A stretch of 64,000 bases of DNA, from the NCBI RefSeq assembly GCF_016650695.1, contig NZ_JAEKFH010000003.1, forward strand, positions 248,001-312,000, written 5' to 3'. Origin of the DNA: Pseudomonas sp. TH41. GTDB taxonomy: Bacteria; Pseudomonadota; Gammaproteobacteria; Pseudomonadales; Pseudomonadaceae. This document shows positions 41,342 to 50,130 of this stretch, one piece after another. The translations under genes were made by a program, and so were the position numbers. Numbering within the stretch: the stretch's first letter is position 1; every line of letters begins with the position of its first letter. Below the pieces are notes generated by a model that had not been told where the DNA came from, did not search any database, and saw only the letters and a list, made by a program, of their open reading frames with translations.

Positions 41342-43160
41342 TCATCATCCCGAACGACAAAGCGCCATCGACGCCCACGGCATCATCGGCGACATGCGCA
41401 GTGCGGCACTGGTCAATGACAAGGGCAGCGTGGATTTTTTCTGCTGGCCGGAATTCGACAGTCCTTCGATTTTTTGCTCGCTGCTGGACACCCCCGAGGC
41501 CGGCATTTTCCAACTCGCTCCCGACTTGCCAGACGCCCGTCGCGAACAGATTTACCTGCCGGACACCAACGTGCTGCAAACCCGCTGGCTCAGTGAGCGC
41601 GCGGTGGTCGAGTTCACTGACCTGCTGCCCATCGGCGACAGTGAGGACGACTTGCCGATATTGATGCGCCGGGTACGGGTGGTCAGCGGTCAAGCGACGT
41701 TTCACCTGCGTTGTGCCGTGCGCCATGACTACGCTCGCGCCAAGACCCGCGCGCGGATGGATAAAAAAGACGTGGTTTTCGAGGCGGCTGATCAGCCGTC
41801 CATGCGCCTGTCTTCAGATCAGGCTTTGCGGATTGACGGCCATGCAGCGGTCGCCGAATTCACCCTCGAACAGGACCAGAGCGCCCAATTCCTGCTCGGC
41901 GGTGTCGACGACCCGCGCTTCCAGGAAGGCGCCGCCGCGCTGTGCCTGGAACGCACGCTGAAGTTCTGGCGCGACTGGATCGGCCAGTCCAACTACCGCG
42001 GACGCTGGCGGGAAATGGTCAACCGCTCGGCGCTCGCGATGAAGCTGCTGACGTCGCGCAAACACGGCGCGATCCTCGCCGCCGCGACCTTCGGCCTGCC
42101 GGAAACACCCGGCGGTGTGCGCAACTGGGACTACCGCTACACCTGGATCCGCGATGCGTCGTTCACCGTCTACGCCTTCATGCGCCTGGGTTTCGTCCAG
42201 GAAGCCAACGATTACATGCGCTGGCTGCGCGGCCGGGTCAGCGATTGCCACGGCCAGTCCATGAAGCTCAACATTCTCTATGCCATCGACGGCCGCCAGA
42301 AACTGCCGGAAACCAATCTCTCGCACCTGTCCGGGCATGGCGGCGCAACCCCGGTGCGGATCGGCAATCAGGCTTACGATCAGGTTCAACTCGACATCTT
42401 CGGCGAACTGTTGGACGCGGTGTACCTGGTCAACAAGTACGGCGAAGCCATCTCCCATGAAGGCTGGAAACACACCATTGAAGTGGTCGATCAGGTCTGC
42501 GAAACCTGGCAGCAAGAGGACGTAGGCATCTGGGAAATGCGCGGTGAGCAGCATCACTTCCTGCACTCGCGGCTGATGTGCTGGGTCGCCGTGGACCGGG
42601 CCATTCGCCTCGCCTCCAAACGCTCGCTGCCCGCCCCGTTCGCCCGCTGGGACCAGACCCGTCAGGCGATCTACGCCGATATCTGGGAGAATTTCTGGAA
42701 CGAAGAACGCGGGCATTTCGTTCAGTACAAGGGCGGCAACGCCCTCGACGGTTCGATGCTGCTGATGCCGCTGGTGCGCTTTGTCAGCGCCAAGGACCCC
42801 CGCTGGCTCTCAACCCTCGACGCCATCGAAAAAAACCTGGTGCGCGACGGCATGGTTTACCGCTACCACAACGATGACGTCCATATCGATGGCCTCGAAG
42901 GCACCGAAGGGGCGTTTGCCGCGTGCTCCTTCTGGTATGTCGAATGTCTGGCCCGGGCAGGTCGGGTGGAAAAGGCCCACCTGGAATTTGAACAGTTGCT
43001 GAGGTACGCCAACCCGCTCGGGTTGTATGCCGAAGAGTTCGACAGCCATGCACGACATCTGGGCAATACCCCACAAGCGCTGACGCACCTGGCGCTGATC
43101 AGTGCGGCGTGTTTTCTGGATCGAAGATTGAGTGGCGAGAAGAGTTTCTGGCAGCCTTGA
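41334..43160 (+). CDS. Glycoside hydrolase family 15 enzyme (glucoamylase/trehalase-like)
   Basis: 608 residues. The N-terminal beta-sandwich domain (residues ~1-230) is followed by an (alpha/alpha)6 barrel with GH15 landmarks: GVRNWDYRYTWIRDASFTVY, a candidate acidic pair around HGWK/EVVDQVCETWQQEDVGIWEMR, and EGAFAACSFWYVECLA. Bacterial proteins of this subgroup hydrolyse alpha-glucosides, including trehalose; which one is not shown. The protein appears cytosolic. Its start overlaps the stop of a truncated SDR gene, so its former upstream promoter may be lost and expression may depend on sequence around the REP elements. Confidence 0.88.
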   Translation: MADHHPERQSAIDAHGIIGDMRSAALVNDKGSVDFFCWPEFDSPSIFCSLLDTPEAGIFQLAPDLPDARREQIYLPDTNVLQTRWLSERAVVEFTDLLPIGDSEDDLPILMRRVRVVSGQATFHLRCAVRHDYARAKTRARMDKKDVVFEAADQPSMRLSSDQALRIDGHAAVAEFTLEQDQSAQFLLGGVDDPRFQEGAAALCLERTLKFWRDWIGQSNYRGRWREMVNRSALAMKLLTSRKHGAILAAATFGLPETPGGVRNWDYRYTWIRDASFTVYAFMRLGFVQEANDYMRWLRGRVSDCHGQSMKLNILYAIDGRQKLPETNLSHLSGHGGATPVRIGNQAYDQVQLDIFGELLDAVYLVNKYGEAISHEGWKHTIEVVDQVCETWQQEDVGIWEMRGEQHHFLHSRLMCWVAVDRAIRLASKRSLPAPFARWDQTRQAIYADIWENFWNEERGHFVQYKGGNALDGSMLLMPLVRFVSAKDPRWLSTLDAIEKNLVRDGMVYRYHNDDVHIDGLEGTEGAFAACSFWYVECLARAGRVEKAHLEFEQLLRYANPLGLYAEEFDSHARHLGNTPQALTHLALISAACFLDRRLSGEKSFWQP

Positions 43161-43175
43161 GACCGAGTTGCCTAT

Positions 43176-43268
43176 ATCGCGAGCAAGCTCGCTCCCACAT
43201 TGGGTTTTTGGCATGAACACTATTGTGTGAGCAACACCAAACCTGTGGGAGCGAGCTTGCTCCGGGCG
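43176..43268. repeat. REP doublet
   Basis: CGCGAGCAAGCTCGCTCCCA and GTGGGAGCGAGCTTGCTCCG around a ~45-base spacer, between convergent GH15 and AraC genes. Confidence 0.8.
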
Positions 43269-43288
43269 GCGATCCGACGATGGGGCCA

Positions 43289-44290
43289 TCAGCCAACCCT
43301 AAGACTGACAGGCAGGACTGGATCTGATTGAGCGCTGACCGAAAACCGTTCGCGGTAGGCTTGTGGTGTCACGCCCATGGCTCGCAGAAAACTGCGCCGA
43401 AGGGTCTCTTCGCTGCCAAAGCCGCATTGCACTGCAACGCGCTTGATCGACACGCCCGTGTCGCTGAGCAACCGTCGGGCCGTCTCGACCCGAATCAGCT
43501 CAATGGCCCGGGCCGGCGTTTGCCCGGTGTCGGCGCGATAGTGACGAACGAAGCTGCGCTCGCTCATGCCCGCCTGTAATGCCAAGGTCGGAATGCCTAA
43601 ATCCATGGTGAGATTTTCGCTGATCCAGGCGTGAAGTTCGTCAAAACGGTTACCTTCCTTCTGCAAGGACAAAGTCACGCTGAATTGCGATTGCCCACCC
43701 GGACGTTTGAGAAATACCACCAGTTGTCGGGCAACGTCCAACGCCAGGGTGCGACCGAGATCTTCCTCGACCATCGCCAGCGCCAGATCAATACCCGCAG
43801 TGACCCCGGCCGACGTCCACACCGGCCCATCGTTGATAAAAATCGGATTGGGTTCCACCTGCAACAGCGGATGCTTCTGCGCCAATTGCTCGCAACGGGT
43901 CCAGTGGGTGACCACCCGACGGCCATCGAGCCAGCCACTGGCCGCCAGCAAAAACGCCCCGGTGCATACCGATGACACTCGCCGGCATCCCGTCGCATGC
44001 TCACGCACCCAAGCCACCAGCGGGGCGTCTTCCGCTGCGGCGTAAACGCCCCAGCCGCCGGCTATGATCAAGGTATCGCTTGCCTGGTCGGGCAATGGCT
44101 CGGCTAACAACGCCAACCCCGCCGAGGACATGACCGCCCCGCCACCGCTGGCGATCACTGACGGCGCATAGGGCGGCGGCAATCCTTGCTGGCGAGCAAT
44201 GTCGTTAGCTGAAGCGAACACTTGCAACGGCCCGGTGACATCGAGCAATTGCACGTTGGCAAACGCGAGCACATGAATGGATTTTGGCAT
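43289..44290 (-). CDS. GlxA-family AraC regulator, divergent from inhA
   Basis: 333 residues from the ATG of MPKSIHVLAFANVQLLDVTG; an in-frame start 13 codons earlier is possible but would cover the operator. DJ-1/PfpI sensor domain at residues ~3-180, with VCTGAFLLAASG at the elbow (cysteine retained), then an AraC HTH pair (IPTLALQAGMSERSFVRHYR, IKRVAVQCGFGSEETLRRSF). It is divergent from a homologous DJ-1-domain enzyme, isonitrile hydratase, and is most likely its regulator. Confidence 0.87.
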   Translation of the reverse strand: MPKSIHVLAFANVQLLDVTGPLQVFASANDIARQQGLPPPYAPSVIASGGGAVMSSAGLALLAEPLPDQASDTLIIAGGWGVYAAAEDAPLVAWVREHATGCRRVSSVCTGAFLLAASGWLDGRRVVTHWTRCEQLAQKHPLLQVEPNPIFINDGPVWTSAGVTAGIDLALAMVEEDLGRTLALDVARQLVVFLKRPGGQSQFSVTLSLQKEGNRFDELHAWISENLTMDLGIPTLALQAGMSERSFVRHYRADTGQTPARAIELIRVETARRLLSDTGVSIKRVAVQCGFGSEETLRRSFLRAMGVTPQAYRERFSVSAQSDPVLPVSLRVG

Positions 44291-44292
44291 GA

Positions 44293-44329
44293 TTGGCGTA
44301 ATTCGTGGGGTAATTGGCGTATACGCCAA
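44293..44329. promoter_or_regulatory. Candidate operator in the glxA-like/inhA intergenic region
   Basis: A perfect 16-base palindrome TTGGCGTATACGCCAA (44314-44329), with an extra half-site TTGGCGTA 21 bases to the left (44293-44300). It lies just upstream of the regulator start and about 50 bases before inhA, suitable for joint control. Confidence 0.5.
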
Positions 44330-44381
44330 ATCCTACGAGCCTACAGTCAAGCCGTCCACCCACTTCATGAGAAAAGATGCC

Positions 44382-45065
44382 ATGACGTTGCAGATCGGTT
44401 TTCTGTTGTTTCCACAGGTTCAGCAACTGGACCTGACTGGCCCCTACGACGTGCTGGCCTCGCTGCCAGACGTGAAGGTGCATTTGATCTGGAAGGATTT
44501 GGTGCCCGTCACTTCAAGCACGGGACTGATACTGAAACCGACCATTACCTTCGACGATTGCCCGGCGCTGGATGTGATCTGTATTCCAGGCGGCAGCGGC
44601 GTCGGGCCGTTGATGGAGGATAAGGAGACACTGGCTTTCATCAAGGCTCAGGCCGCCAATGCACGTTATGTCACGTCGGTCTGCACCGGGGCGCTAGTGC
44701 TCGGCGCGGCGGGCCTGCTGAAAGGTAAACGCGCCACCACTCACTGGGCTTATCACGAATTGCTGAAGCCACTGGGGGCGATTGCGGTCAAGGATCGGGT
44801 GGTGCGTGACGGCAATCTGTTGACCGGGGGCGGGATTACCGCAGGGATCGATTTTGCCCTGACGTTGGCCGCCGAATTGTTCGATGAGGACACGGCGCAG
44901 CTGCTGCAGTTGCAATTGGAATACGCCCCGGCGCCACCGTTTGCGTCGGGCAGCCCGGAAACCGCGCCAGCGTCGGTCCTGGATGAAGCCAATCGGCGTT
45001 CAGCGCAGTCGTTGCAGCAGCGGACGTTGATTACTGAACGGGTGGCCGCAACACTCGAACTGTAG
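44382..45065 (+). CDS. inhA: Isonitrile hydratase (InhA type)
   Basis: 227 residues, the length of the Pseudomonas putida enzyme. DJ-1/PfpI fold: MTLQIGFLLFPQVQQLDLTG, the GGSGVGPLM loop, the nucleophile elbow SVCTGALVLGAAG with the catalytic cysteine, and RATTHWAYHELL. Isonitrile hydratase converts isonitriles to N-formamides without a metal. The ATG was chosen because it matches the known N-terminus; upstream in-frame starts would run into the operator. The regulator gene is divergent. Confidence 0.88.
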   Translation: MTLQIGFLLFPQVQQLDLTGPYDVLASLPDVKVHLIWKDLVPVTSSTGLILKPTITFDDCPALDVICIPGGSGVGPLMEDKETLAFIKAQAANARYVTSVCTGALVLGAAGLLKGKRATTHWAYHELLKPLGAIAVKDRVVRDGNLLTGGGITAGIDFALTLAAELFDEDTAQLLQLQLEYAPAPPFASGSPETAPASVLDEANRRSAQSLQQRTLITERVAATLEL

Positions 45066-45071
45066 AAGATC

Positions 45072-45176
45072 AATGTGGGAGCGAGCCTGCTCGCGAAGGA
45101 CGTTAACGATAACGCGTTCGTCCTGAATGAACGCGTTGCTTTCAGAGTCCTTCGCGAGCAAGCTCGCTCCTACAGC
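45072..45176. repeat. REP doublet with AACGCGTT spacer (inverted orientation)
   Basis: TGGGAGCGAGCCTGCTCGCG, GGACGTTAACGATAACGCGT ... AACGCGTTGCTTTCAGAGTC, CGCGAGCAAGCTCGCTCCTA: the mirror image of the copies at 14,117 and 41,039. Confidence 0.85.
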
Positions 45177-45180
45177 AGGC

Positions 45181-45210
45181 AAAAAAAAACCCGCCAGAGG
45201 CGGGTTTTTC
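45181..45210 (-). terminator. Rho-independent terminator, probably bidirectional
   Basis: Stem AACCCGCC/GGCGGGTT with an AGA/TCT loop, a run of T on the minus-strand side and a shorter run of T on the plus side. It ends the Rsm-like RNA and can also stop inhA transcription. Confidence 0.85.
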
Positions 45211-45304
45211 CCAAGACCATTGTCGACTCCCTGTCGGTAGCGAATCCTTGCTGATGGTCGATCGTCCGTGATCCTGAAGCGCTTCCTGTGCTTCAGTTGA
45301 TGGG
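45181..45304 (-). ncRNA. Probable RsmX/RsmY/RsmZ-type regulatory small RNA
   Basis: On the minus strand, about 124 bases ending in a strong terminator contain repeated GGA motifs shown in hairpin loops: CTGAAGC[ACAGGAAGC]GCTTCAG, GATC[ACGGAC]GATC, AGC[AAGGATTC]GCT and CGAC[AGGGA]GTCG, the last two enclosed by GACCAT/ATGGTC, then a single-stranded TGGGAAA. Known Rsm sRNAs of fluorescent pseudomonads have this build and length, and sequester RsmA/RsmE under GacS/GacA control. A -10-like TAATCT lies at a fitting place. The Gac upstream element is only half conserved (CTTACA, 45358-45363). Which of the three sRNAs it is cannot be decided here. Confidence 0.7.
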
Positions 45305-45406
45305 GCTAGATTACGCATCGGATCCAATCCGCAATAGGCGACATAGTTACCACGGCGTGTAAGACATTCGCCATAGCAGCCCTTCCGAAAACCCTTAGAC
45401 GCCGCT

Positions 45407-45895
45407 TCAGCCGCCCTGATGCTCGCGTGCCTTGGCGCTGATTTTCAGAAACTCTTCAATATTGCTCATCTGCTCATCCCAACCGCGGCTGTCCATGCGG
45501 AACGCCTTGAGTCGGCGCGCTTGGGGAACGTGATCGAAACCGGACTCGGTCACCTTCAGCAAGGTGCCGTTATCCATGTCTTCGAGCTCGAACAACACCA
45601 AGGTGGTGGGTTCCTGTGAGTAGTCAACGTCGGGCTCAACCGCGTACGGGTGCCAGCGAAACGAAAATACCCGCTCCGGCTCAACCCGCTCCACCCGCAC
45701 ATTCCACAGCAAGTGCTCATAACCGGGATACGTAATTTGCCCTTGAGTCCATTCACCGGCGACAAAACGCTTGCCTTCCAGTGCCACGCCAAACCACTGC
45801 CCAAACGCTTCGGCATTGGCCAGCACCCGCCAGACTTGCGCGCGCGGCGCTTTGAGCAGGATTTTCCTTTCGATGCGATCTGATGCTGGGTTCAT
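45407..45895 (-). CDS. SRPBCC (AHSA1/START-like) domain protein
   Basis: 162 residues of the AHSA1-type SRPBCC fold: IERKILLKAPRAQVWRVLAN at the start, FGQWFGVALEGKRF, RVERVEPERVFSFRWHPYA, and a C-terminal helix GWDEQMSNIEEFL. Members bind hydrophobic ligands; the precise function is unknown. A textbook GGAGGTGACAT precedes the ATG. The gene lies directly upstream of the Rsm-like RNA on the same strand. Confidence 0.85.
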   Translation of the reverse strand: MNPASDRIERKILLKAPRAQVWRVLANAEAFGQWFGVALEGKRFVAGEWTQGQITYPGYEHLLWNVRVERVEPERVFSFRWHPYAVEPDVDYSQEPTTLVLFELEDMDNGTLLKVTESGFDHVPQARRLKAFRMDSRGWDEQMSNIEEFLKISAKAREHQGG

Positions 45896-46090
45896 ATGTC
45901 ACCTCCTGTAATGAACAGTAGGCCTGTAAGACCACAAGACCCACCCTAAAGTTGTATCAATTGGGTGTCGCGATCAACCCTGTCTGAAATATTCGGCTGC
46001 ATTTGCGCGTATAAGTTCTGGCTTGAAGGCGTGGGGCCGCGGCTCTTGGCTAAACTGCACGTCAACTTTTCCTGCCAGAGCGAGAATCCC

Positions 46091-46492
46091 ATGCCCCCAC
46101 GCTTTCTTCTGGCGCTGACACCTTTGCTGTTCACCGCCTGGGCCCATGCCGTGGACTGCGACAGCGCCGCCGATCAGAGCACGATGAATCAATGCGCGGC
46201 GCAGCAGGGCAAGGCGGCCGATAAGGAGTTGAATGCGCACTACCAGCAGATCACCGCGCGTTTGAAGGATAGTCCCAACAGTAAGAAGCTGATGGTCAGC
46301 GCGCAGCGAGCGTGGGTGGCGTTTCGGGATGCCGAGTGCAAGTTTTCGGCGTCGGCGGTAGAGGGTGGGAGTGTGTATCCGCTGATTTACAGCAATTGCA
46401 TCACTGAATTGACCAAGGCGCGGGTGGAGACTTTCAAGAACTATTTGAAGTGTCAGGAGGGGGATTTGAGTTGCCCGGTGCCTGGGGTTTGA
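46091..46492 (+). CDS. LprI-like (DUF1311) secreted protein
   Basis: 133 residues with a signal peptide (MPPRFLLALTPLLFTAWAHA). The mature part matches the DUF1311/LprI pattern: four to six cysteines, STMNQCAAQQGKAADKELNA, LMVSAQRAWVAFRDAEC, and YSNCITELTKARVETFKNYL. Some relatives inhibit lysozyme; this has not been shown for most. The ATG after AATCCC was chosen because the signal peptide begins there. A six-unit REP array follows immediately. Confidence 0.85.
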   Translation: MPPRFLLALTPLLFTAWAHAVDCDSAADQSTMNQCAAQQGKAADKELNAHYQQITARLKDSPNSKKLMVSAQRAWVAFRDAECKFSASAVEGGSVYPLIYSNCITELTKARVETFKNYLKCQEGDLSCPVPGV

Positions 46493-46499
46493 TCCTTGG

Positions 46500-47150
46500 G
46501 GATTGGCAAAGCGAAAAGATCGCAGCCTTCGGCAGCTCCTACATCGATCGCGTAGACCTGTAGGAGCTGGCGAAGCCTGCGATCTTTTGATCTGCTTTCG
46601 AGCCTTACCGAACTGGCAAAGCAAAAGATCGCAGCCTTCGTCAGCTCCTACATCGATCGCGTAGACCTGTAGGAGCTGGCGAAGTCTGCGATCTTTTGAT
46701 CTGCTTTCGAGCCTTACCGAACTGGCAAAGCAAAAGATCGCAGCCTTCGGCAGCTCCTACATCGATCGCGTAGACCTGTAGGAGCTGGCGAAGCCTGCGA
46801 TCTTTTGATCTGCTTTCGAGCCTTACCGAACTGGCAAAGCAAAAGATCGCAGCCTTCGTCAGCTCCTACATCGATCGCGTAGACCTGTAGGAGCTGGCGA
46901 AGCCTGCGATCTTTTGATCTGCTTTCGAGCCTTACCGAACTGGCAAAGCGAAAAGATCGCAGCCTTCGGCAGCTCCTACATCGATCGCGAAGACCTGTAG
47001 GAGCTGGCGAAGTCTGCGATCTTTTGATCTGCTTTCGAGCCTTACCGAACTGGCAAAGCGAAAGATCGCAGCCTTCGGCAGCTCCTACATCGATCGCGAA
47101 AACCTGTAGGAGCTGGCGAAGCCTGCGATCTTTTGATCTGCTTTCGAGCC
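46500..47150. repeat. Tandem array of six 109-110-bp REP units
   Basis: Each unit has AAAGATCGCAGCCTTCGGCA, CTCCTACATCGATCGCGTAG, then TGTAGGAGCTGGCGAAGCCT, GCGATCTTTTGATCTGCTTT and CGAGCCTTACCGAACTGGCA. The repeated AGCCTTACCGAAC falls at 46600, 46710, 46819, 46928, 47038 and 47147, giving steps of 109-110. Units differ at a few positions (TTCGGC/TTCGTC, GCGTAG/GCGAAG). The last copy contains the stop codon of the amine dehydrogenase beta-subunit gene. The stretch has no other gene. Confidence 0.93.
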
Positions 47151-48269
47151 TTACCGAACAAACACCTGTGCCGTGGTAATCGCCATATCCCCACCCGGCA
47201 TTTTGATGCTGCCAATCTGTTTCAGGCTGTCGGCATCAAAAACCGCCACATCGTTAAACGTTCCGGCCAGGTAGATCTTGCTACCGTCCTTGTTAAACGA
47301 AATGCAGTAGTAGGAATGATCCAGCGTCGCCGCCTGCAGCATCTTCTTCTGTTTAATGTCGTACTTGGCCAGGCGATTGAGCACGCCGAACATCAAGTTC
47401 GGATCCTTGGGTGAACGCATGCCGCTGAAGTAGATTTCCGTCAGAGGGCCGAAGTCAGTGGTTTCGGTCTTGCCGGTTTTCAGGTCGATGCTGAACAGCC
47501 CATAGAGGTATTCGGCGGTCAACGGGTCCTGCTTCTTGTCCTTGAATTTGGCCGCGGTGTAGAGCAGCGAGAAATCATGGCGATAGGTCTGCTGGTTCCA
47601 GACGTAAAGCACGTCCGGTGCACTGTAGTTCGGGCGTTTCCAGTGACGACTGGGGATCAACACGTCGAACTTGCCGGTTTTCACATCGACCTTGTAGACA
47701 TCCGCCCCCGCCACATACAACGTGCCGTCGTCACCGCTCTGCATAATGGTCAGCTGCCGGGGTGCCGGGAAACTGCGCACGGGTTTGGCATCCATGCCGG
47801 CGTCGGTGGCGTACACATCCAGCCGAGGCTGCTGCACTTCGTAGTGATCGTTGAACATCAACGTCGGGTTGGCGATGGCGAACAGTTCCTTGGCGTCATG
47901 GCTGAGGGTGAAGGCGAACATCGACTTCGCTTTCTCCCCCGGTTTCTGCGTGATGCTGGCGTGGAACACCTGCTTGCAGCTGTCCAGCTCGACGCCGTAG
48001 ATATCCGCGTAGTGATTGTTGAGCACGTAAGCGGTTTTACGGTCCGGCGACAACTGGACGGTGCCAGGACCGAAAGCGTCCGGCATCTTGCAGGTCTTGA
48101 ACAGGGTGTCGGTCGCCAGGTCGATGACGTTCAGGTTGTTCGGGTAATTGGTGGTCAACATGTACTCGTGACCGTCTTGCAGTGCTGTATTTTCATCGGC
48201 CAGTACCGTGAGCGAAAACGTGCTCAGGACGGCGAACGCGGCCAGGCCGCAGGCTTTGATGCTAGGCAT
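47151..48269 (-). CDS. qhpB: Quinohemoprotein amine dehydrogenase, beta subunit
   Basis: 372 residues with a signal peptide (to about LTVLA). The mature part is a seven-bladed propeller of YVTN-like repeats (HEYMLTTNYPNNLNVIDLAT; PDRKTAYVLNNHYADIYGVE; KDGSKIYLAGTFNDVAVFDA). In the periplasmic QHNDH heterotrimer the beta subunit forms part of the active-site pocket around the quinone on the gamma subunit. It is the last gene of qhpA-D-C-B, 24 bases behind qhpC, and its stop codon lies within the final unit of a REP array. Confidence 0.92.
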   Translation of the reverse strand: MPSIKACGLAAFAVLSTFSLTVLADENTALQDGHEYMLTTNYPNNLNVIDLATDTLFKTCKMPDAFGPGTVQLSPDRKTAYVLNNHYADIYGVELDSCKQVFHASITQKPGEKAKSMFAFTLSHDAKELFAIANPTLMFNDHYEVQQPRLDVYATDAGMDAKPVRSFPAPRQLTIMQSGDDGTLYVAGADVYKVDVKTGKFDVLIPSRHWKRPNYSAPDVLYVWNQQTYRHDFSLLYTAAKFKDKKQDPLTAEYLYGLFSIDLKTGKTETTDFGPLTEIYFSGMRSPKDPNLMFGVLNRLAKYDIKQKKMLQAATLDHSYYCISFNKDGSKIYLAGTFNDVAVFDADSLKQIGSIKMPGGDMAITTAQVFVR

Positions 48270-48293
48270 GCTGGAATCCTTTTATCTGACCGA

Positions 48294-48617
48294 TCATTTG
48301 TCTTTTGGAAAGACAGTACCGAGGTTGCGCCAGTTCTCGTTGGACGCCTGGGCATCCTTGTTCCAGTCCGGGTAGGTGCTCATCATGTCGGGCACCTGCG
48401 CCGGCCACCAGCAAGGGTCGGAGCAACCGTAAAGGTCCGCCTCCATCGGCTGGCACAGCGACGACACACCGCCAAACGCATCGATCTCCCACCCCGGGTC
48501 GGTGGTTGAGGCGCAGCCGGCGACAGAGCTCATCGCCACCACTTCTTCAATACGGTTTTCGGCCGCGGCTTCATCGAGTTTCAACGCTTTGTTATTGATT
48601 GCCTTGAGATGTTTCAT
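48294..48617 (-). CDS. qhpC: Quinohemoprotein amine dehydrogenase, gamma subunit (CTQ-bearing)
   Basis: 107 residues: a 28-residue leader ([20 protein letters not shown] onward) and a 79-residue mature chain, exactly the known arrangement. Numbering from the mature Met gives Cys7-Glu16, Cys27-Asp33 and Cys41-Asp49 for the three thioether cross-links, and Cys37-Trp43 (in GCSDPCWWP) for the cysteine tryptophylquinone cofactor, all present. QhpD forms the cross-links, QhpG hydroxylates the Trp, QhpE removes the leader, QhpF exports it; all four genes are in this window. The start matches the family; a longer frame has no support. Confidence 0.95.
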   Translation of the reverse strand: MKHLKAINNKALKLDEAAAENRIEEVVAMSSVAGCASTTDPGWEIDAFGGVSSLCQPMEADLYGCSDPCWWPAQVPDMMSTYPDWNKDAQASNENWRNLGTVFPKDK

Positions 48618-48618
48618 A

Positions 48619-50049
48619 TCAGTGAGCCTTGCGCGGAGTGATGTAGCTGCTGATAAACGCAGGGTTGTGGGCCATGATCCGGGTGTAGACCTCGATGCCG
48701 AAATCGACCCAGTCACGCATCAGTTCGCAGTAGTGATAGGTCGGGTGGGTCGGGTCGCCGTAACGGGCGTAGCTCTCGTGGTAGCAGCCGCCGGAGCAAA
48801 GGTTGCGGATCTGGCAGTCCTCGCAACCGGTGTTCGTACGGTCCAGGCGCTGGGACAGGAAGTCGTTCAACTCCACCTGTTTCACACCACTGTGGACGTT
48901 GCCGAAGGTCGGCAGCGACGAACCGGTGAAGCGGTGGCACAGGTTCAGTTCGCCTTTGTGATCCACCGCCAGCATCTTCAGGCCCGCGCCGCACGGCAGG
49001 GCTTTTTTGTGGCCTTCGTGAATGTCGGTGATCAACTGGTGCAGGTTGGAAAAACCGATGTTGCGGTGCTCCAGCGCGGCTTCCAGATAACGCCGGCCGA
49101 GTTTCTTCATATTGGCGAAGACTTCGATCAGCTCGTCGCTGGACAGGTTGAAGGTGCTGATGTCACCGGAGGTCACCGGGGCAAAGCCGACTTCGGCAAA
49201 ACCCAGTTCGTTGAACAGGTGATCCCAGATGGTTTCGACGTCGGTGACGCCGGTGGTGAGGGTCACCCGCGCGCCCACCGGACGGCTGTTGTAGCGCGAC
49301 AGCAGCATCTCGGCCTTGCGTCGCACCACGTCATACGTGCCCTGCCCGCCCACGGTGATGCGGTTGCGGTCGTGCACGGTTTTCGGCCCGTCGATGCTGA
49401 CGGAGAGCCCGAAGCGATGGGCATTCAGGTAGTCCACGGTTTCTTCGGTGAGCAACGTGGCGTTGGTGGTCATGACGAACTCGACGAACTTGCCGGCCTC
49501 GCGGAAACGCTTCTCGCAATAGTCGACCATGTACTCGATCAGCTTGCGATTGCTCAGCGGTTCGCCACCGAAGAACACCACGGTGAAACGCTCTTCGTCC
49601 GGGGATTCGCGCAGCAGCATTTCCACCGAGGCGACCGCCGTTTCGACGTCCATTTTCTTGCCGGCCGACGGCTTGTCGAGGTCTTCCTTGTAGCAGTAGG
49701 TGCAGCTCAGATTGCAGCCGGTGTTGACGTTGAGCACCACGGTGTTGATCGCGGTGCGCTCGACCCGTTTGGTGCCGATGTCGGGAGTCAGCGGCGAACC
49801 GTCGCTGACCAGTTCCAGGGCCATCAGCTCACGCAGGGTCTCGGTGATTTCTTCGCCGTTGAAGCGTGCGGCCAAGCGCTGGATCAGGTCGTCCGACGAA
49901 CAGCCGGGACCGCGCAAGGTATCGATGATGGTGCCCGTCAGCTCATCGCTGGCAAACAGCGAACTGCTGGGAATGTGAAACAGCATGCGGTCGGCATCGA
50001 CGTGCACTTCGTGCAGGTTCCGTTCGACCAGATTCAAAATAACGCCCAT
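48619..50049 (-). CDS. qhpD: Radical SAM peptide-cross-linking enzyme QhpD
   Basis: 476 residues. The radical-SAM cluster motif is C112-x3-C116-x2-C119 (CNLSCTYC); VVFFGGEPL is the next family motif; the C-terminal SPASM-like region has cysteines in [34 protein letters not shown] and YHYC for auxiliary clusters. It installs the thioether bonds of the gamma subunit in the cytoplasm before export. It sits between qhpA and qhpC; the qhpC start follows its stop by one base, suggesting tight co-production with the substrate. Confidence 0.95.
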   Translation of the reverse strand: MGVILNLVERNLHEVHVDADRMLFHIPSSSLFASDELTGTIIDTLRGPGCSSDDLIQRLAARFNGEEITETLRELMALELVSDGSPLTPDIGTKRVERTAINTVVLNVNTGCNLSCTYCYKEDLDKPSAGKKMDVETAVASVEMLLRESPDEERFTVVFFGGEPLSNRKLIEYMVDYCEKRFREAGKFVEFVMTTNATLLTEETVDYLNAHRFGLSVSIDGPKTVHDRNRITVGGQGTYDVVRRKAEMLLSRYNSRPVGARVTLTTGVTDVETIWDHLFNELGFAEVGFAPVTSGDISTFNLSSDELIEVFANMKKLGRRYLEAALEHRNIGFSNLHQLITDIHEGHKKALPCGAGLKMLAVDHKGELNLCHRFTGSSLPTFGNVHSGVKQVELNDFLSQRLDRTNTGCEDCQIRNLCSGGCYHESYARYGDPTHPTYHYCELMRDWVDFGIEVYTRIMAHNPAFISSYITPRKAH

Positions 50050-50130
50050 TGCAACCTCCTGTGCAAACCCCGCCTGGCGGGGCCTGCGGTCATTCCGAAA
50101 AGTGTCTGAAGCCTTTTTGGATCAGCCAAC

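Noticed and set aside
45142..45327. Small minus-strand reading frame (about 61 codons) over the proposed sRNA
   Set aside because: It reads through the terminator hairpin and into a REP element and has no ribosome-binding site; the GGA-loop hairpins explain the conservation-like structure better.
46500..47150. Regular repeats resembling a CRISPR array
   Set aside because: The period is 109-110 bases with whole units nearly identical, made of inverted REP arms; there are no short repeats with unique spacers and no cas genes.
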